Assembly (NCBI RefSeq): GCF_008831285.2
Contig: NC_045147.1
Coordinates: 17,214,854 to 17,278,853, forward strand
Source: Nymphaea colorata
Taxonomy: Eukaryota > Streptophyta > Magnoliopsida > Nymphaeales > Nymphaeaceae
Reading direction: 5' to 3'
DNA: 64,000 nucleotides
The notes beneath the pieces are model-generated. The model did not search any database, was not told the origin of the DNA, and was given only the letters and a program-made list of their open reading frames with translations. Both the position numbers and the translations under genes were made by a program. Positions within the stretch are counted from its first letter, which is position 1. Each line of letters opens with the position of its first letter. This document shows, one piece after another, positions 25,583-38,800 of this stretch.

Positions 25583-28500
25583 TCAGGCAGACGGACTATT
25601 TTTGTACTCCATCTCCGCTAGCTCTTTGTACCAGCTGTCCAATTTAGAGAGTTTCTCTAGTTGCTCTGGCTTCAAATCATCTTTCTCACTGGCAGCTTTC
25701 TTCAATGCCTCTGTCAACCGAATCTGTAGTACATGTAATGCTTAAGCAAATAAATACCAAGTCCATTGTAACCAAGCATGCTAAAAAGTCTAAAAGCCGT
25801 CCTACAGCAACTGAAAAAAACCAGCATAAAAGCCAATACACAAATACCCAGCAAAATGTAACGTTTCTGGCAAAGAGACCTAAGTCACATGGGTACTTCA
25901 TTAAGGTCCACGTACCCGTGTCGCCGTACCTGTACCCAAAATGGGTACTTTGACACTTGGATACCTATAGATCCAAACTGCTTAATTTTTCTTTGATTTA
26001 ATTTTTTCCACTTTACTTTTTATTCTATTATTTGGATGTGAAAATTCGATTGATGTTCATATTTGACTAAGGGGCTGCTTGGTTGTCCATATATTTAAAG
26101 TTTTTCATAGTTTTTCATATTTGACTAAGGGGCTGCAAGAGCTGTTGATATATATTTTCTATGTTATTTATTTGTTTATGTTGATGTATATTCTTCATTT
26201 TGATACATATTTTCTAAGTATTTCTTATTGTTTATATATATATACGGCCGTACCCCCGCACCCAAGTTTTTTGAAAATGGTCAGTACCCGTACCCGCACC
26301 GGCACCCGTACCGTACCTATGTGACATAGCAAGAGACATAATTCAGTTGATAGACCCAAGTAAATAGATCACCGTGGCTCACCAACAGAAGCTACACCTA
26401 GACTTTAGCATCTTTTGCATCTTTTAGGTTAGGCAGAAATCAAGAGCCATGATCTACTTTCACAACAAACGTAGCTTAGGGAAAAGAAGCCAAAGAGCAC
26501 GTAAAAGATTCAAATTCAATACAACTTCATAGGGCATGCAAACTTAATACTTGTGATTTTGATTTTATTCTCCTGAAAGAGGTCAACAATCAAGTTTTTC
26601 AAGGAATTCAATACCAGATGAAGAACCAAATATCTCACACCAGTGACACCACTTTACTGCATGCAATCGTCATTTTATACTCTTTATCCATCCAATAAAT
26701 GACACTTTCCACCATAGGGGAAAAGGCACAGGGATCTCAGATTATTATCATGTTTCAAATTCAGGAGACTGCAATAGCAGTTTGATTGTGATGTACGTGT
26801 TGCTCAAACTCTATGTCACATTGCACCCCAAATTAAAAAGTAGGAGTGAGCCCCCCTTGGGTCAATTTCACTAGCAATATAGAGACGATCAGCCTTAGGA
26901 GTTCCTGTCGAATGGCTAGACCATACGAAGAACAGCTTGGAGATCCTCAAATGCATTGTACAGCCAAGTCCCATTTGACACACACTAATGCATAAAAAGC
27001 TGAGCCAGAGAAGAAGCTTCAAGTTAGTTTTAGATTCTCAAAAATGCAACCGAACCATGACTGATTTAATGGACCAGGAATAATCCCCATTACTATTTCA
27101 ATATGCAAAACAGCATTTGCCAACATCAAACACTAGAGATTCATAGCTGTTTTAATGTTCTCCCAGTAATTTGCTGAATAAAACCACTAACGCTTGCTAA
27201 GGGTAAACAAACTATACACTAAAGTCAAACAGAATTTTGGGTTTCAACCATAAAAAACAATAATCTGGAAAAATAGATAAGGTACCTTTTTCTTCAGTGC
27301 CCGGATTCTTTTCTCAAGATCTGGACCTGATTCCCTGGAATTTGTATTCTCCATTTTATGTGGTGATGCATTAGGTACTGCTTTACTGGAAAGGGAAATT
27401 TTATCTACTTGGTTGGTTAATGCATCTACATCCTGTGGCTGGTAAACATCCTCCACTAAAGACCTCTCTCCAGCTTCCCTTCTCTCCACAACATGTTCTT
27501 TGTCAGCAGATGATGATGCAAGGGCAGCCTGGCAGGAATGGAAATATACATTTCAAGCTTAAAAAAGAAAAAATAAAACGAAAGATATATAGAGAAACGA
27601 ACCAACAGATAAGAAATCTGTTTATTGCAATTAACGAGTATTAGGACAGTAAAGAAACATGAATGTAAGAAGGCCAAGATTAGCAGCTGTATTTAAAAAA
27701 AATGTCAAGATAAAAAAAATAAAATGCATAAGGTAGTATCTTTGATAGTATCCAATGTCCAAAACCTCCTGAGGGTCAAGCTGAGGAAGGTTCCAGTATA
27801 ATTAGATCTTAATTTCCTAGATAACACCAGCTCTACAGCGTAGCCCAACAATTTAGGAAGTGGATTGGCTGCAATATGATCCAAATGGTGCACAGTGGAG
27901 CCTATAGGGAAGTGAGGAAGAACTGACGGAATCAATTTTGTGTGATTTGCCACTCTCCTCAAACCTCTGCCATATCACACACATACAAACAGTGGTTTAG
28001 GAAGCAGGAAGACAAAAACATCAGCAACTCTCCTCAAACCTCCAAGCAAAACCACTTCCCCACACTCCTTCCCTCCACTAAAATACACACATATACAAAC
28101 AATACGTAAATAATAAATAGACTATATGGAATTAAGCAGGTATTGGACAATAAAACTTGCTTAACGTACAAACAAGCCATATTCTGCATATAGCATGCCT
28201 TCATTAGCAGAATTTGAGCAGAATTGAGCAGGCTCAAACTTGGCTTGAGCCGTCAAAGCGCTAAAATAGAGCTGGACCCTCACCAAGACTAAGACAGCTC
28301 AAGCAGAGAGCTTAAGGCTCGAGTTTAGCTGGATTAGTATAAAAATAAAAATCAATTGTCATAAGGAGATTTTTTTGAAAGACCTATGTCGAGCAAACAA
28401 GTGACGCACATGGTAACCAACAAACTCTCTCTGTAATAAAACAATGTGTACTTTGGAGGAGCCTAATCAAGCTCATGAAAAATGCACTCACCTGACTTAA

Positions 28501-31120
28501 GCTCAACTTGTACAAATAAAGGAGCTTACCTTTTCAGCTTGAACTTGACTTGCTTAATAAACTAGGGGTGCATAAGCAGCATAACACATTGTGTGGTCAT
28601 ATCTATGGTCCATGATAAGTAACTTGAAACTGGATCATACTAATCAAAGATGATGCTGAGCATTTGCAGGTAGGAATTTGCATGATCAGTATGTATTACG
28701 TCCTAGAGATAGAATAGCATAAAGTACAGAACATTATGGAACATATTAAAGAGAACTCTCATGTTAATACCTCACATTTATGTATCTCAAAATATAAAAC
28801 ATTTAAAAAAATTCCAAGAAAAGAGCAAGGATTTCCCCAGAGTTGACATTCAAAGATTTTTCCATCACTTCTTCAAAGAAAAAGAAAATAGAATATCGAT
28901 ACAAAAACATAGGAGTAAAGCAAATTTTTACAAATATTCATATAAATATAGAATTCATGTGCATGCACGTAAGCTTTTTCTCAAGAATCATAGTAGAGTT
29001 TGTTTGTCAACAAAGAAAAAGCCTAGCCTCCTCAAACAATACCATAGGTTGCCAAAACAAAAACACAAACACAAGTCATTTGAGACCCTAAAAGGACTAG
29101 CCAGTCTGGTTTGACAACTGACTTATCCACCTACTCAGCTGACTAGTCAGTGTTTGACTATTAACAGAATATCTCATCACGCATTTATAATTTGCTCCAA
29201 AAAATATCTACTTTTTACGTATTTTTTATGTAATGATAGAAGAGGTTTTTCTTTTGTTTGCATGAACCATTTAGGTGTTTCAGACTTCTATTGTTCATTA
29301 GTTGGTTCTGATCCTTCAATAAACTAATTGGTGACATATACAGTCCAGATGTAAATATTTCTATACTGGGGAATGACAAACCAACAAGTTAAACTCATAC
29401 CGTAAGTTCTTCGTCGTGAAACAAATTTTATGTGGTTTGCATGGCCAAAGGCCCAAGAATCTAAGCATTTTTATTTAAACAGGGACAAGCCATAAGGTTT
29501 AAGAAAACTACTTTCTAAATCCTCCTCCACAAACCTATCCATACACCCAAAAAGACCAATCCAGGAATGGGTCCTAGTATGATTATTATCATACACTTAT
29601 TTTCTTCCAAGCAAAAAGGAAAAACACTCACAAGCATTATTTTCAACATGTTGATCAGAAAGCATGCCTGCATGGATATCTGAAACCTTTTTCAATACAC
29701 AGGAATGTTCACATAACTACATGTTGCACAGCTCTTCCTAAAACTAAGTACGGTGTCACAGGCGCTCTTTAGAACTATAGAAGGCTTTATACTTACACAT
29801 TATACGTTCTCCATTATAACAAAGAGAAAAAGGTAAGCACAACTCAACCAGCTCTAGTAGTTTTCTCCTTTTCGGAGTTTTTAGGCACAAATTGAAATTA
29901 AGAAATGACCTTGTATTTTTTAGAATAACGAGTTGCCATTCCCAAGCAAGCAACCACCATCAAGTCAAGCTGTTGTATGAAAGCACCCGTTCAACTACGC
30001 AGCAACCATCATCAAGACAAGCGCTCTACGAAAGCGCCCATTCAACATGTTTTGACCTCATTCCACCTTGGGTCAAGAAGGGAAGAAGCAAATCATTGAA
30101 TCAAACATGATATAAAGCTATGCTACAAAACAATCATAGGAGAAGTATGGAAAGCTCTCCACTTGTAACATCAACGTTCCAAAACCCACAAAGGGAGAAG
30201 GCTGCACTTTCTAATAGAGAAGATGAAACTAAAGAAGATGCCTCCGTCCAACATATAATGAGAAAAAATGCTTGTGATATGACGCCAATCCTAAAACCAT
30301 GTGATGGAATATGCAAGTCAATGCTGTCTTGATCCCACCTCATTCAGAATAAAAGGCAGGAAACTAAAACGTGGCAATCTGCGGCCTTCTGTAGTTCTCG
30401 TTTCTGTTCCAATGTTATCTGATGAAACAATTTCCAACTAGCAAGCACTTCACCTCGTTCAACTTCGCCAAGTAAAAATTATAAGTTCCAGAGAAAGTTC
30501 TGCTGCCATCGAAAACAAATTCTTTACGCCACTAAGATTTCTAATGCTTACTAAACAGACAATTACCAATTCCAAAAGGAAAAGAGCAATTCAGAGTGTT
30601 CCAAAATGGGATAAAGTACGAACTACGTTCTTAATCTCCCAGGATGTGAAAGAAGAGATAGAGAAAGGAAAAAGGTAAAACAGGCAACAAATAACCTGTT
30701 GATGCTTTTTCTCCTTCTTCCTCTCATTCCTCTTTGCCGATTTTGTCTTCGGCTTCGCATCCAGCTCTGGATCGTAGCCCGGCGGCACCTCCGGCATCGA
30801 CTTTCTCAACTGCCCATCGATCCATCCCAAATATCAAGAAACCCATCTCATCAGAAATTCTAAAATATAAAAGGAAAACAGCGCAAGAAGGTGACCGCCA
30901 AAAAAGAAGGAAGTAAAAAAAATTTCAAGAGACACAGAACAAAACCCACCAAGGCACCCTTGGATTGATAGATGGCGACTTCGTCCTGAGGAACATAACC
31001 GGCCCTGATCCTGATGGGTTTCCTGAGAGTGCCGTCCGGTCTCATGGTAGGAGCTAGCAGTCTCTCCCCTTCCTTCAAGGTTCTCCCGAATAAGGCCACC
31101 TGCTCCTCGGCAGTGGCCAT
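25583..31120 (-). CDS. PYM: PYM, partner of Y14 and Mago (exon-junction-complex disassembly factor)
   Basis: Exons (minus order): 31120-30950, 30809-30696, 27528-27286 and 25723-25583; all junctions are phase 0; 222 residues. PYM binds the Mago-Y14 heterodimer and helps remove exon junction complexes from translated mRNA. The N-terminal Mago-Y14-binding block reads [20 protein letters not shown], then [20 protein letters not shown]. Next come the PPGYDPELD and [14 protein letters not shown] stretches, a Ser-rich linker, the [12 protein letters not shown] helix and a C-terminal helix [20 protein letters not shown]. Order and length fit plant PYM. The Lys-rich stretch may serve nuclear or nucleolar localisation. 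Intron 2 is 3,167 bases and intron 3 is 1,562; both hold transposon remnants. Confidence 0.93.
25880..26329. mobile_element. hAT-type MITE in PYM intron 3
   Basis: The ends are inverted: CTAAGTCACATGGGTAC (25880-25896) against CTATGTCACATAGGTAC read on the other strand of 26313-26329, 15 of 17 matching. Just outside are AAAGAGAC (25872-25879) and CAAGAGAC (26330-26337), a 7-of-8 match that fits an 8-bp target duplication, the hallmark of the hAT superfamily. Subterminal regions are rich in GTACCC/GGGTAC words. An internal segment CATATTTGACTAAGGGGCTG is directly repeated at about 26062 and 26118. No coding capacity is seen. Confidence 0.65.
28218..28576. mobile_element. GAGCT-rich dispersed repeat in PYM intron 2
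   Basis: Dense variants of CTCAAGCTTG/GAGCTCAAG words occur near 28220-28330 and again at 28470-28565, flanking an AT-rich core. This composition is typical of a very common class of short non-autonomous plant elements. Exact ends and target duplication could not be fixed. Confidence 0.4.
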
Positions 31121-31767
31121 TCTCTGTAGGTGGGTCGACTTAGGGCTCTCCTTCTTCCCGCTTCTCCTCCTTTTCCTCTCAGAGAAGCATGCCGCGTGCT
31201 TGTGCGCCTGCTGCTAAAGATAGGAGCGTTTCTTTTATTTTATATCCAAAATTTCCTTGTTTTCTTCCTCCCCGCGTTAAAGAGAAGCATTTACCGCCAT
31301 TCTTGCTTCTTTAGCTCCAACCCTTTTATTACCTCCTTTCCTCGTCGCCGTCTTCCTCTTCCTTTCTCTCTTATCCTCCTCTCCTGCCAGAGACAACAAT
31401 GGCAGCCGCGGCAGGGCCGTCTTCCCGTCGCCACCGTCCAGGTTTCTGGCGACGGAGGGGATGAGATTTCCAGACTGCCCTTGACGGGGTCGGTGGACTG
31501 ACCCAAACGGGCCCAGATTGCAGTTCAATCTGAGTCGTGTTTCATCGGATTCTTGAAACGTAACATCAGGATCCGAGACTTGATCTGGATTTCATTCGGG
31601 TCGAAATTTGGAACAAGACTGAATTCCAAATTCCAATTCGAATTTGAATCACATTGAATGCACAAGTATCCCGGCTAGAGGCCTTGCAACAGGAACCAGA
31701 GTGGAAAAATAGTTTCAAAATGTTCTAATATTCTCGGTAACTTTATCAAGAGGCAAATTAAGTTTAC
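31121..31767. other. PYM promoter region and spacer
   Basis: Upstream flank of PYM, pyrimidine-rich on the plus strand from 31145 to 31400 (CTTCCTCTTCCTTTCTCTCT), which would be a purine-rich leader on the gene strand. No TATA box at a suitable distance and no ORF with motifs were found. Confidence 0.45.
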
Positions 31768-31912
31768 CTAGTTTTGAGGGGTGAGTTTAGTTGTCAGTTC
31801 GATTCTCGTAGACAGTTTAACTAGTTTTGAGGAGCGAGTTTAGTTGTCAGTTCGATTCTCGTAGACAGTTTAACTAGTTTTGAGGAGTTGTCAGTTTGAT
31901 TTTCATAGACTC
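31768..31912 (+). repeat. 53-bp tandem repeat carrying a box B-like word
   Basis: Two near-identical units (31768-31820 and 31821-31873) plus a shortened third (31874-31912). Each full unit contains GTCAGTTCGATTCTCGTAGAC's core GTTCGATTC, which matches a pol III box B. The array sits just before a SINE candidate and may be an amplified SINE head. Confidence 0.8.
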
Positions 31913-31936
31913 TTGGAATTATAAAAGAAGTAACTA

Positions 31937-32062
31937 TAAGCTCACTTGGTCTGATGCATCTCTAAACCGGGGACTTCGACCCCCTACAAAGAGATGTTGG
32001 GTTCTTGACTACCACCAACTTGAAGGTCTTTCGCTCCACCCACATAGCCCTAGGAATTGAAG
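31937..32062 (+). mobile_element. tRNA-derived SINE
   Basis: Box A-like TAAGCTCACTTGGTCTGATG at 31937 and box B-like GGGGACTTCGACCCC near 31969-31983 are followed by a body ending CATAGCCCTAGGAATTGA, a tail word shared with the candidate at 50.3 kb. The 3' limit is approximate. Confidence 0.5.
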
Positions 32063-33091
32063 CACTTAAGTATTGATTTGTATGTAACATATATATTTTT
32101 AAAAGAACTTTACTAGATGGATTATACTTATAAATTTAGTTGTATTCGACAGATTGAATAATTTTCACCCAAACACTAGAGGGTGGATCCTTGTCCTTTC
32201 CCATAACAAAAAATATGTACTGTTTTTTCCTTTTCTAATTGGACACCTATATGGGTCGGACTGAAATCCTTGGAGCAATAACCATATGTAAGGTGCACGT
32301 CTAATGAACAGTTTGAGATTAATAATTGCGAGCAAACATTAGGCATCAAATGCAAACTTGATGCAATAAACATGAGAATCCCTCTGTCCCAAAAGTATCA
32401 AATGCATGTCTTTGGATTATGACATCAAATGAGTTGAATGCGGTGATAGTTCAGATCATCAATACCTGAAATACCCAAACAGCAGTACAATAAGTTGACA
32501 AGGAGAGGTCTGCAACAAGTTAAGCAAAAGAAAGCAAGACACGTTGGAACTTATCTCATGAATTCAAACAGTAGACACACATGTTTATCATGAACATTAA
32601 TGAAGTTGTTTCCAGTTTTCCCGTGTTTGTGATATATTAAATGTAAGTCAGGATTTAACTCTGATCCTGGGGTGGAGGAAGCAACCTCGAAGTTTTACCC
32701 TGAAGCGCATGCGATAAAGTCTAGGTACCGTTAGCGGCCGGCTGTCTATGGCCGGCCGTGGCCTTAGTCATGAATTCACTACTGAAAGCTTTTTGCTATT
32801 TCCGTTAAAGGAGTTCCAATCTCATTTCCATGAATTAGTTTTCGAGAAGAACGAAGTATATCCCTTGAGAATATAAAACAATTTCCTATTAAACTCAAAG
32901 TTATTCAAACCTCATGTATCAAGTATGTCATTTCACACACTTAGGCCTTAGCTTTGCTTTTTTCATGGGCCCATGATGTGGTTTAGTTCTTCATCTGAAC
33001 GAAAGAAAAAAGGAAAACTCTGCTAGACAATTTCCCATGACAGAAGTAAGATCATCAGCGCCTCATCTGATCTCAATGTCGAGAGAAACCT
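32063..33091. other. Intergenic spacer
   Basis: AT-rich sequence without a supported gene. A palindrome GGCCGGCTGTCTATGGCCGGCC lies near 32735-32757 and could form a short hairpin. Confidence 0.5.
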
Positions 33092-34200
33092 TCAGATACG
33101 ATTGCCACTCTTGTCGTTTTTGTTCGTCATCAAGCAATTATAAAAGCAAGTGCACCGATAACCCTTCACGTTTGCTTCACACAAGCCGTTGCCGTTTGCT
33201 TGGAAGAGGCACTGGTGTTTACATTCAGACAGGTTGCACCGGTTCTGGTTTAAGATCAAGAAGCACCGCGTCTGGCCCTCTGCACGGCAGTTGACAGTCA
33301 GCGTTTGATCAGAAGGAAAGCCTATAAAATATGAACAGAAATGGAAGTAGCTTCTAGCAAAGTGCACGTATAAACTCATGGAGGCCAGTAAGGTGATCAT
33401 ACTGCACAGCTCGATGATTCAGTGAGAGTCAGAAAGACAGAGTAGCTGCTGCCACATTGGGTATGACAGCATATTCTAATTCCGTTACTGCGAGATGAAC
33501 GTCTCGCTTCGAGGCAGGTCTGCACTTTCATGGTTGCTGCGAGTGTTATGTATGTTCAGGTTGGAGTAACCCAAGTTGATCGACTGCAAGTTGATGGTTG
33601 ATTCGTGAAGTGGGAGACAAATAGTCGTCTTCATGAAGTGATATAAAAATGTGTGGTGGTGAATGATTATAAATCAACAAACTAGTATTGCAAGTCATCA
33701 TTCAAATGTGCATTGTCCCTAAGACCACCACATTCAGTATTCGGTGTCTCATCATGACAAACCTGGTCAAGCACATTTGTGTTCTCTGGTACATATTGCA
33801 TGAACACCAGGTGACTTCATCCCAATTTTCTTTCCAACACCAAACGCTTGTAAATTTGTTATGAATAAGAGTATCAGTTTTAATAACCAAAAGCCACTGT
33901 CAAGAGTTGGGCAAGTGTTCTGTAAGTCCATGAGATCTATCACTCAATCTGTTCACCTATGTGACACACATTTCTGAAGATGGGAAGACGCTTTACATAA
34001 TTATGTTGGAGGTGGCAGCAGCAACTCAGTAGTTTGAACAGCAGCAACCATCTCCAATTGGGGCATGCTAAAGTCCATAAAACGAACTCTGTTAGAAACA
34101 AAAACTATGAAAACCGAAGGAAAAATGACTTACCAGAGCAGAAGACAAGAACGGTAAACAGAAGGAAGCAGAGGACAGGGCGGTGCTTCATCTTTCCCAT
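33092..34200 (-). CDS. Defensin-like secreted cysteine-rich peptide (DEFL)
   Basis: Exons: 34200-34134 and 33321-33092, joined in phase 1; 98 residues. Exon 1 encodes a signal peptide (basic MGKMKHR, then PVLCFLLFTVLVFCSG) and the single intron follows it, the usual structure of plant defensin-like genes. The mature part has nine cysteines; the last seven give C-x4-C-x3-C, then C-x8-C-x-C-x3-C (NRCNLSECKHQC, GLC, YRCTCFYNC), which fits the alpha-beta cysteine-stabilised fold. The ninth cysteine near the start (TVNC) may stay unpaired. The tail NKNDKSGNRI is basic. Such peptides act in defence or in cell-cell signalling; which applies here cannot be told. The 812-bp intron is fairly long. The ATG at 34200 is the first in frame, and a second ATG follows at codon 4. 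Confidence 0.78.
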
Positions 34201-35866
34201 GAACTAAGCTGCAAGTTGCTGAATTAGAGGGTTTCTGCGAATGGAATTGAGGTACTTGTATGAAGAAGGGAAGAAACTAGAAAGCAAGCACAGGTAAGGT
34301 CCACACATTAACACAATCATGATAAGCATTTGGGTCGCTGTTCATGATGGTGGGGAAAGGGGGAGTAGTGGGGAAGCCTCTGCATGTGAACAGATGGGGA
34401 CGCGAAGTGGGCAGGTTCAGTTGGTGTCCGCAAAAGTTCGGGCTCCTGGCCCGACCTGTTTTGGCCAAGGTGTTTGGGAATTCAGGACCAACGCAGATCG
34501 AGATAACAAGAACGGAGGAGAGGAGGCAGTCCACATGCCAATCGTGGACAAACTTCATAGGCAGCCGCCTCTAGTTTTGTTTCCCAAATGATTAGCCCCT
34601 GCCTGGCTTCCGCGTGGCCTAGCCTGGCACGTCGCACTTCAGCATTTACTGTTTTATAAGCTAACCAAGCACTCGTCAACTTTCATTTTCAATGTCAAGC
34701 TCAAGTGGTCTTTCCCTTACCTCTCTCTCGCCGTCTCTCGCATCTGTGTATATGAAACTTTTTTTTCTGCATCAAATTACCTGTTGGAAGTATAGATCTG
34801 AAATCAAGCATGTGTGTCAAGGAGGAAGATTGCAACCCACATTGTGTTAATGTCTGTAATGTGGAAGTAGCTGTCAATTGACCCACACACGCTAAGTGCT
34901 CCTGGTATGCCGACTATAGTCGATGCGAACTGAATGGGTTTGCCACCCGTCATTTTCGTACAAGCAGCAGCTGGCTGCTTGGTTGGGAACCAGCTGGACG
35001 ACGCTCATCATTGAGGACAGAAAGCCTGGCAGTAACCAGGGAAATGGTCTCAAACTCTAGAGAGGGCCATGCAGATCTTTTAGCCATTGCATTATCCAAA
35101 TGAGAATTGGATTACAAATATCTCTTTCCATTACTCCAACAAAAGAAAGAGAGAGCGTGTGTGTGTGTTCGACTTCGAATCCAGTTCAACTGACAGATGG
35201 GGAATGATTTCCCAAGGTTTCATTCAGAAACATCAGTGGAATCGCCGGCTGCCCAGGTTTCAAAAGAGAACCGTCTACGGTAGTAAAACACGATGAGCAG
35301 AGTTCAGCGTTTGACAATAATAACCGGATTCTTTACGTCCCCTTCGTGAAGATGTAAGTCTTCTTTTGCCAAAGTTAAGTAAAGATGGAAGACAATAACA
35401 GAAGCATGCATTTATTGCCTAAGGTGTTCGGTGTGTATAGGCAAGGACCATTAAACTCGTTAGGTCATTGTGCAGTGGCCAATGGGTAGCGGCATCCTCA
35501 ATCGAATAAAATTAAATCTACGAGTGGGAGACTGGGTTTCCCATTGATGCCTCACCATTGAATTGGATTGCGGAGAATTGAGTCAATCAACGTGCATTGG
35601 ACTACCATACTGCTATCGTACCAGTTGAGCACTGAAAACTCATCAATTGAATTTTTCCTTTGTACGGCACATTTGTCAATGAATATGAATACACCAAAGA
35701 CAACCTATCATATTTTACCCAAGTCGGGCCTTGTATAATGTCATGCCCCACTGCCATATAGAGGATACATAGACCTGTCGCTGCAAGCCTGCAAACATTG
35801 TCCATGTACTCTCAAACTGCAAAACTCAGCGCAGATCTGCAGAACTCGTGTCAAGCAGTCAGTCAC
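34201..35866. other. Intergenic spacer
   Basis: Upstream flank of the defensin-like gene and 3' flank of the GOST gene. A short (GT)5 run occurs near 35157-35167. Open frames such as 34319-34591 show no domain. No TE ends were seen. Confidence 0.5.
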
Positions 35867-38800
35867 TCACTCCCTCTTGTCTTCCTCCACGTCATCATCA
35901 TGACTGAAACCATCTGCATGAGATGAATGTTTATCGGTGTCACGCTTGGCTAGACTGATGTCGCCCTCGGTAACTACTTTCGTCAAAGATACCGTTTCCT
36001 CATCATCCGCCTCTTCTCCAGCCTCATCCGAGTACGCATACCTGGCATGCATGGAAATTGAGGATTCTTCAGAATTTATCTATATGTTTAAGTAAATAAC
36101 CTACTATGTCTTATGGAAACAACTGGGGCAGTACCCTGCTGTTACCTATAGAGAGAGTTTAATTTCCTGTATCGATGATCACACCATTAATCCTTTCCAT
36201 ATTCACGACAAGAGAAACACAGATAAAGGCCACAATTTATAAGCAACTACAGGTGAATTAACATTTAAGGAAGAAGGATTATTAATTGTTCTTCTATTGT
36301 CAGTGCTCGCATCGTTTCAGCTTATAATCAGTCTTAAGAGAAGAGTAGGCCACGTGCCCATATTGCCACGTGGTTGGCAGAAAGCTTCAGGGTTCACTTC
36401 ACCAATGGAAATTTATTTGCTCACGGTTGAGCCTTTTTGTGTTGCGAATTTGTCAAGGCCAAAACAATCTAACCTATTTAAAGTCGAATTATTTACAAGC
36501 AATCAGAGAAACAATGCTTCAGGACTTTAAAAAGTTTACCTCTTTGAGTTCTGGGATGGAGCCCACAGGTAGCAGATAACACAGAGCACCACAAATGCAA
36601 GAACATCCCAAAATGCAGTGATGATCCATGCACTCTGCCATCGTTCACTGAAGGGGTCGGTCGCTTTGAAATAAACCTGTAGAACAGCGGGACTTTTAAA
36701 CCGCATTTTCCACGAGAAAAACTAACATACCAAACTCCAAACAACTGTAACTTCGCCAAGTGGAACAGTTGTGCATACCATAAAGGTTACAAACAAGATC
36801 CATCAAACCTTTCAGCGGCATGTGGAGCAACAAAACAAAATGCTGCAAAGAATGGAAATGCAACGACATGCCAGACAAAAAGCAGTTGGCATCATCATGG
36901 AAACTAGTACACGTGTTTATGATATGCCTCCCTAAATCATTGCAGTTAAGGTAACTGTCTAGAACAGGAAAATCTGAACATGCCAGTAAATGATAAAGCC
37001 TAGACTGTACACAGACACCATATGACATGGGCACTGATGTCAAACAAAGGCACAAGATCATGGCTACAGCAAGTTTACCACCAATTAAATACATGGAGAC
37101 TGTAGACATACAAACATATACATGTGTTTGTGTGTGTGTGTGTGTGTAAGCAATGGGTTCAACCAGTCTCAGAAGGGACTGGCTTTGACAATACTGAAGG
37201 CATCGACTGTATCAGCTTGTATCAAAATGATTTCGATTGCAAGCAGCTAGCACCCCTTCGATACATTTTCTGGTTAAGAACGTTCAAGGATTTCCAATGT
37301 ATACTTTGTGAGAAACCGAGGACAGGCATGTGTTAGAGGAAAGAAATAGGCTAACAGATTCAGAATAGTTTATTCCAACCTCATAGCTTTGACTACAAAA
37401 CAACAAGATGTTCAAAAGAACTTCACATCTACAAGGAAAGTTGCCAACTCATGTCCCCATTAAGTAGGAGATCCATATATTAAATGACATAAAAGGCACA
37501 AGCTGTACTATTCTGTACAGCAGAAACAGGAGTTTCCTTGTATTTGAAAATGTAACTGGATATCATTGGTTAACTCTGTCTGTTTCTTTTTGTCTTCTCC
37601 TTTCTTAATACAACCATCACAATGGCACCACCTCCAATGCCCAGTTCAACTTAACCTTGAGTTTTGACCTTTCAAGAAAATGTTACAGAAACTTTCAGTT
37701 AGCTTCTTAATGGATAACTCAATTTTTAGGAACATTCTGTAAATCTAAAATTCAAAAAAAAATTGTGTATATCCTCAAGCAACTTTGCTCACTATCTAAC
37801 TTAGCAGCCTGTTCCTGAACAGGAAAAAAAATCTCTAGTCCAATGCTTTAGTAGAAACTATGCAAAAAAAGCCGTTGAGAACAGACATGATAAAATTTGG
37901 TTATTTTTTTGAGGTAATTTAATATGTAACCAATAAACGAAGTGCCAATGGCATCAGAACTAGATAAAACCAGAAGACTTTCAAAGACTGCCGAGTAAAA
38001 CAAACACATAAAAAGAATCATAACATGTTCAGAACGCTTATTTAATGGAAATTTTTGGACAACCCAAATGAAAAAAGCAGTCTCCTGATTAAATTCAGAT
38101 ATTTCTAAACTGACCCATAACAAGTACCCAGTTAAAGAGGTCTCATCGAAAATGACAACTACATACCTCGTATGCAATCCAAGCAACAGAAGCCACTACA
38201 GCAACCGTTAATGCATTAGCAAACTTCCTGTAAGTTTCCAACTTGACTGAACTTTTCCTTGCCTAAAGAAACAAAAATTAGTGCCAGAGGTACACAAACA
38301 AATACAAATTGTGATGAAGTAAATAAGCAATACCACTACTAGACAAGAGTGAACATGATAACTTTCTTACCTGCAGTTTTTCAAGTGTTTTGGACAGAGA
38401 TGTAAAGATCCACAATATCAAGAATGCATCCAAAAAGGCATCAGGGAGAACAAGGAAAAGTCTTGCTTTCCCTGAAATATCATTGATGCTTCCGACGTTC
38501 TCTGAGATATCCAATAATTCATTGGCCAGGAAATATGTAAAACCCAGGAGAAGCACCTTGGATGTGAGACCACCAAGTGTTGGCCTTACAACACCATAAC
38601 CCATAGAAACACAAAGTATTAAAATGCGAGAAACAGTTTTCCTGATAGCTCCAATAGTTACGACCCAAGCTGTAATACCAACAGGTCTTACACCAGTAGT
38701 GTTGAAATTTGCATACTCAAAGTACCACAATGTCATCTCAAATAGTCCAAGAACAATGACAAGCGTGATACAGTTCTGAAGCTGCAGAATCTCCCTCCAG

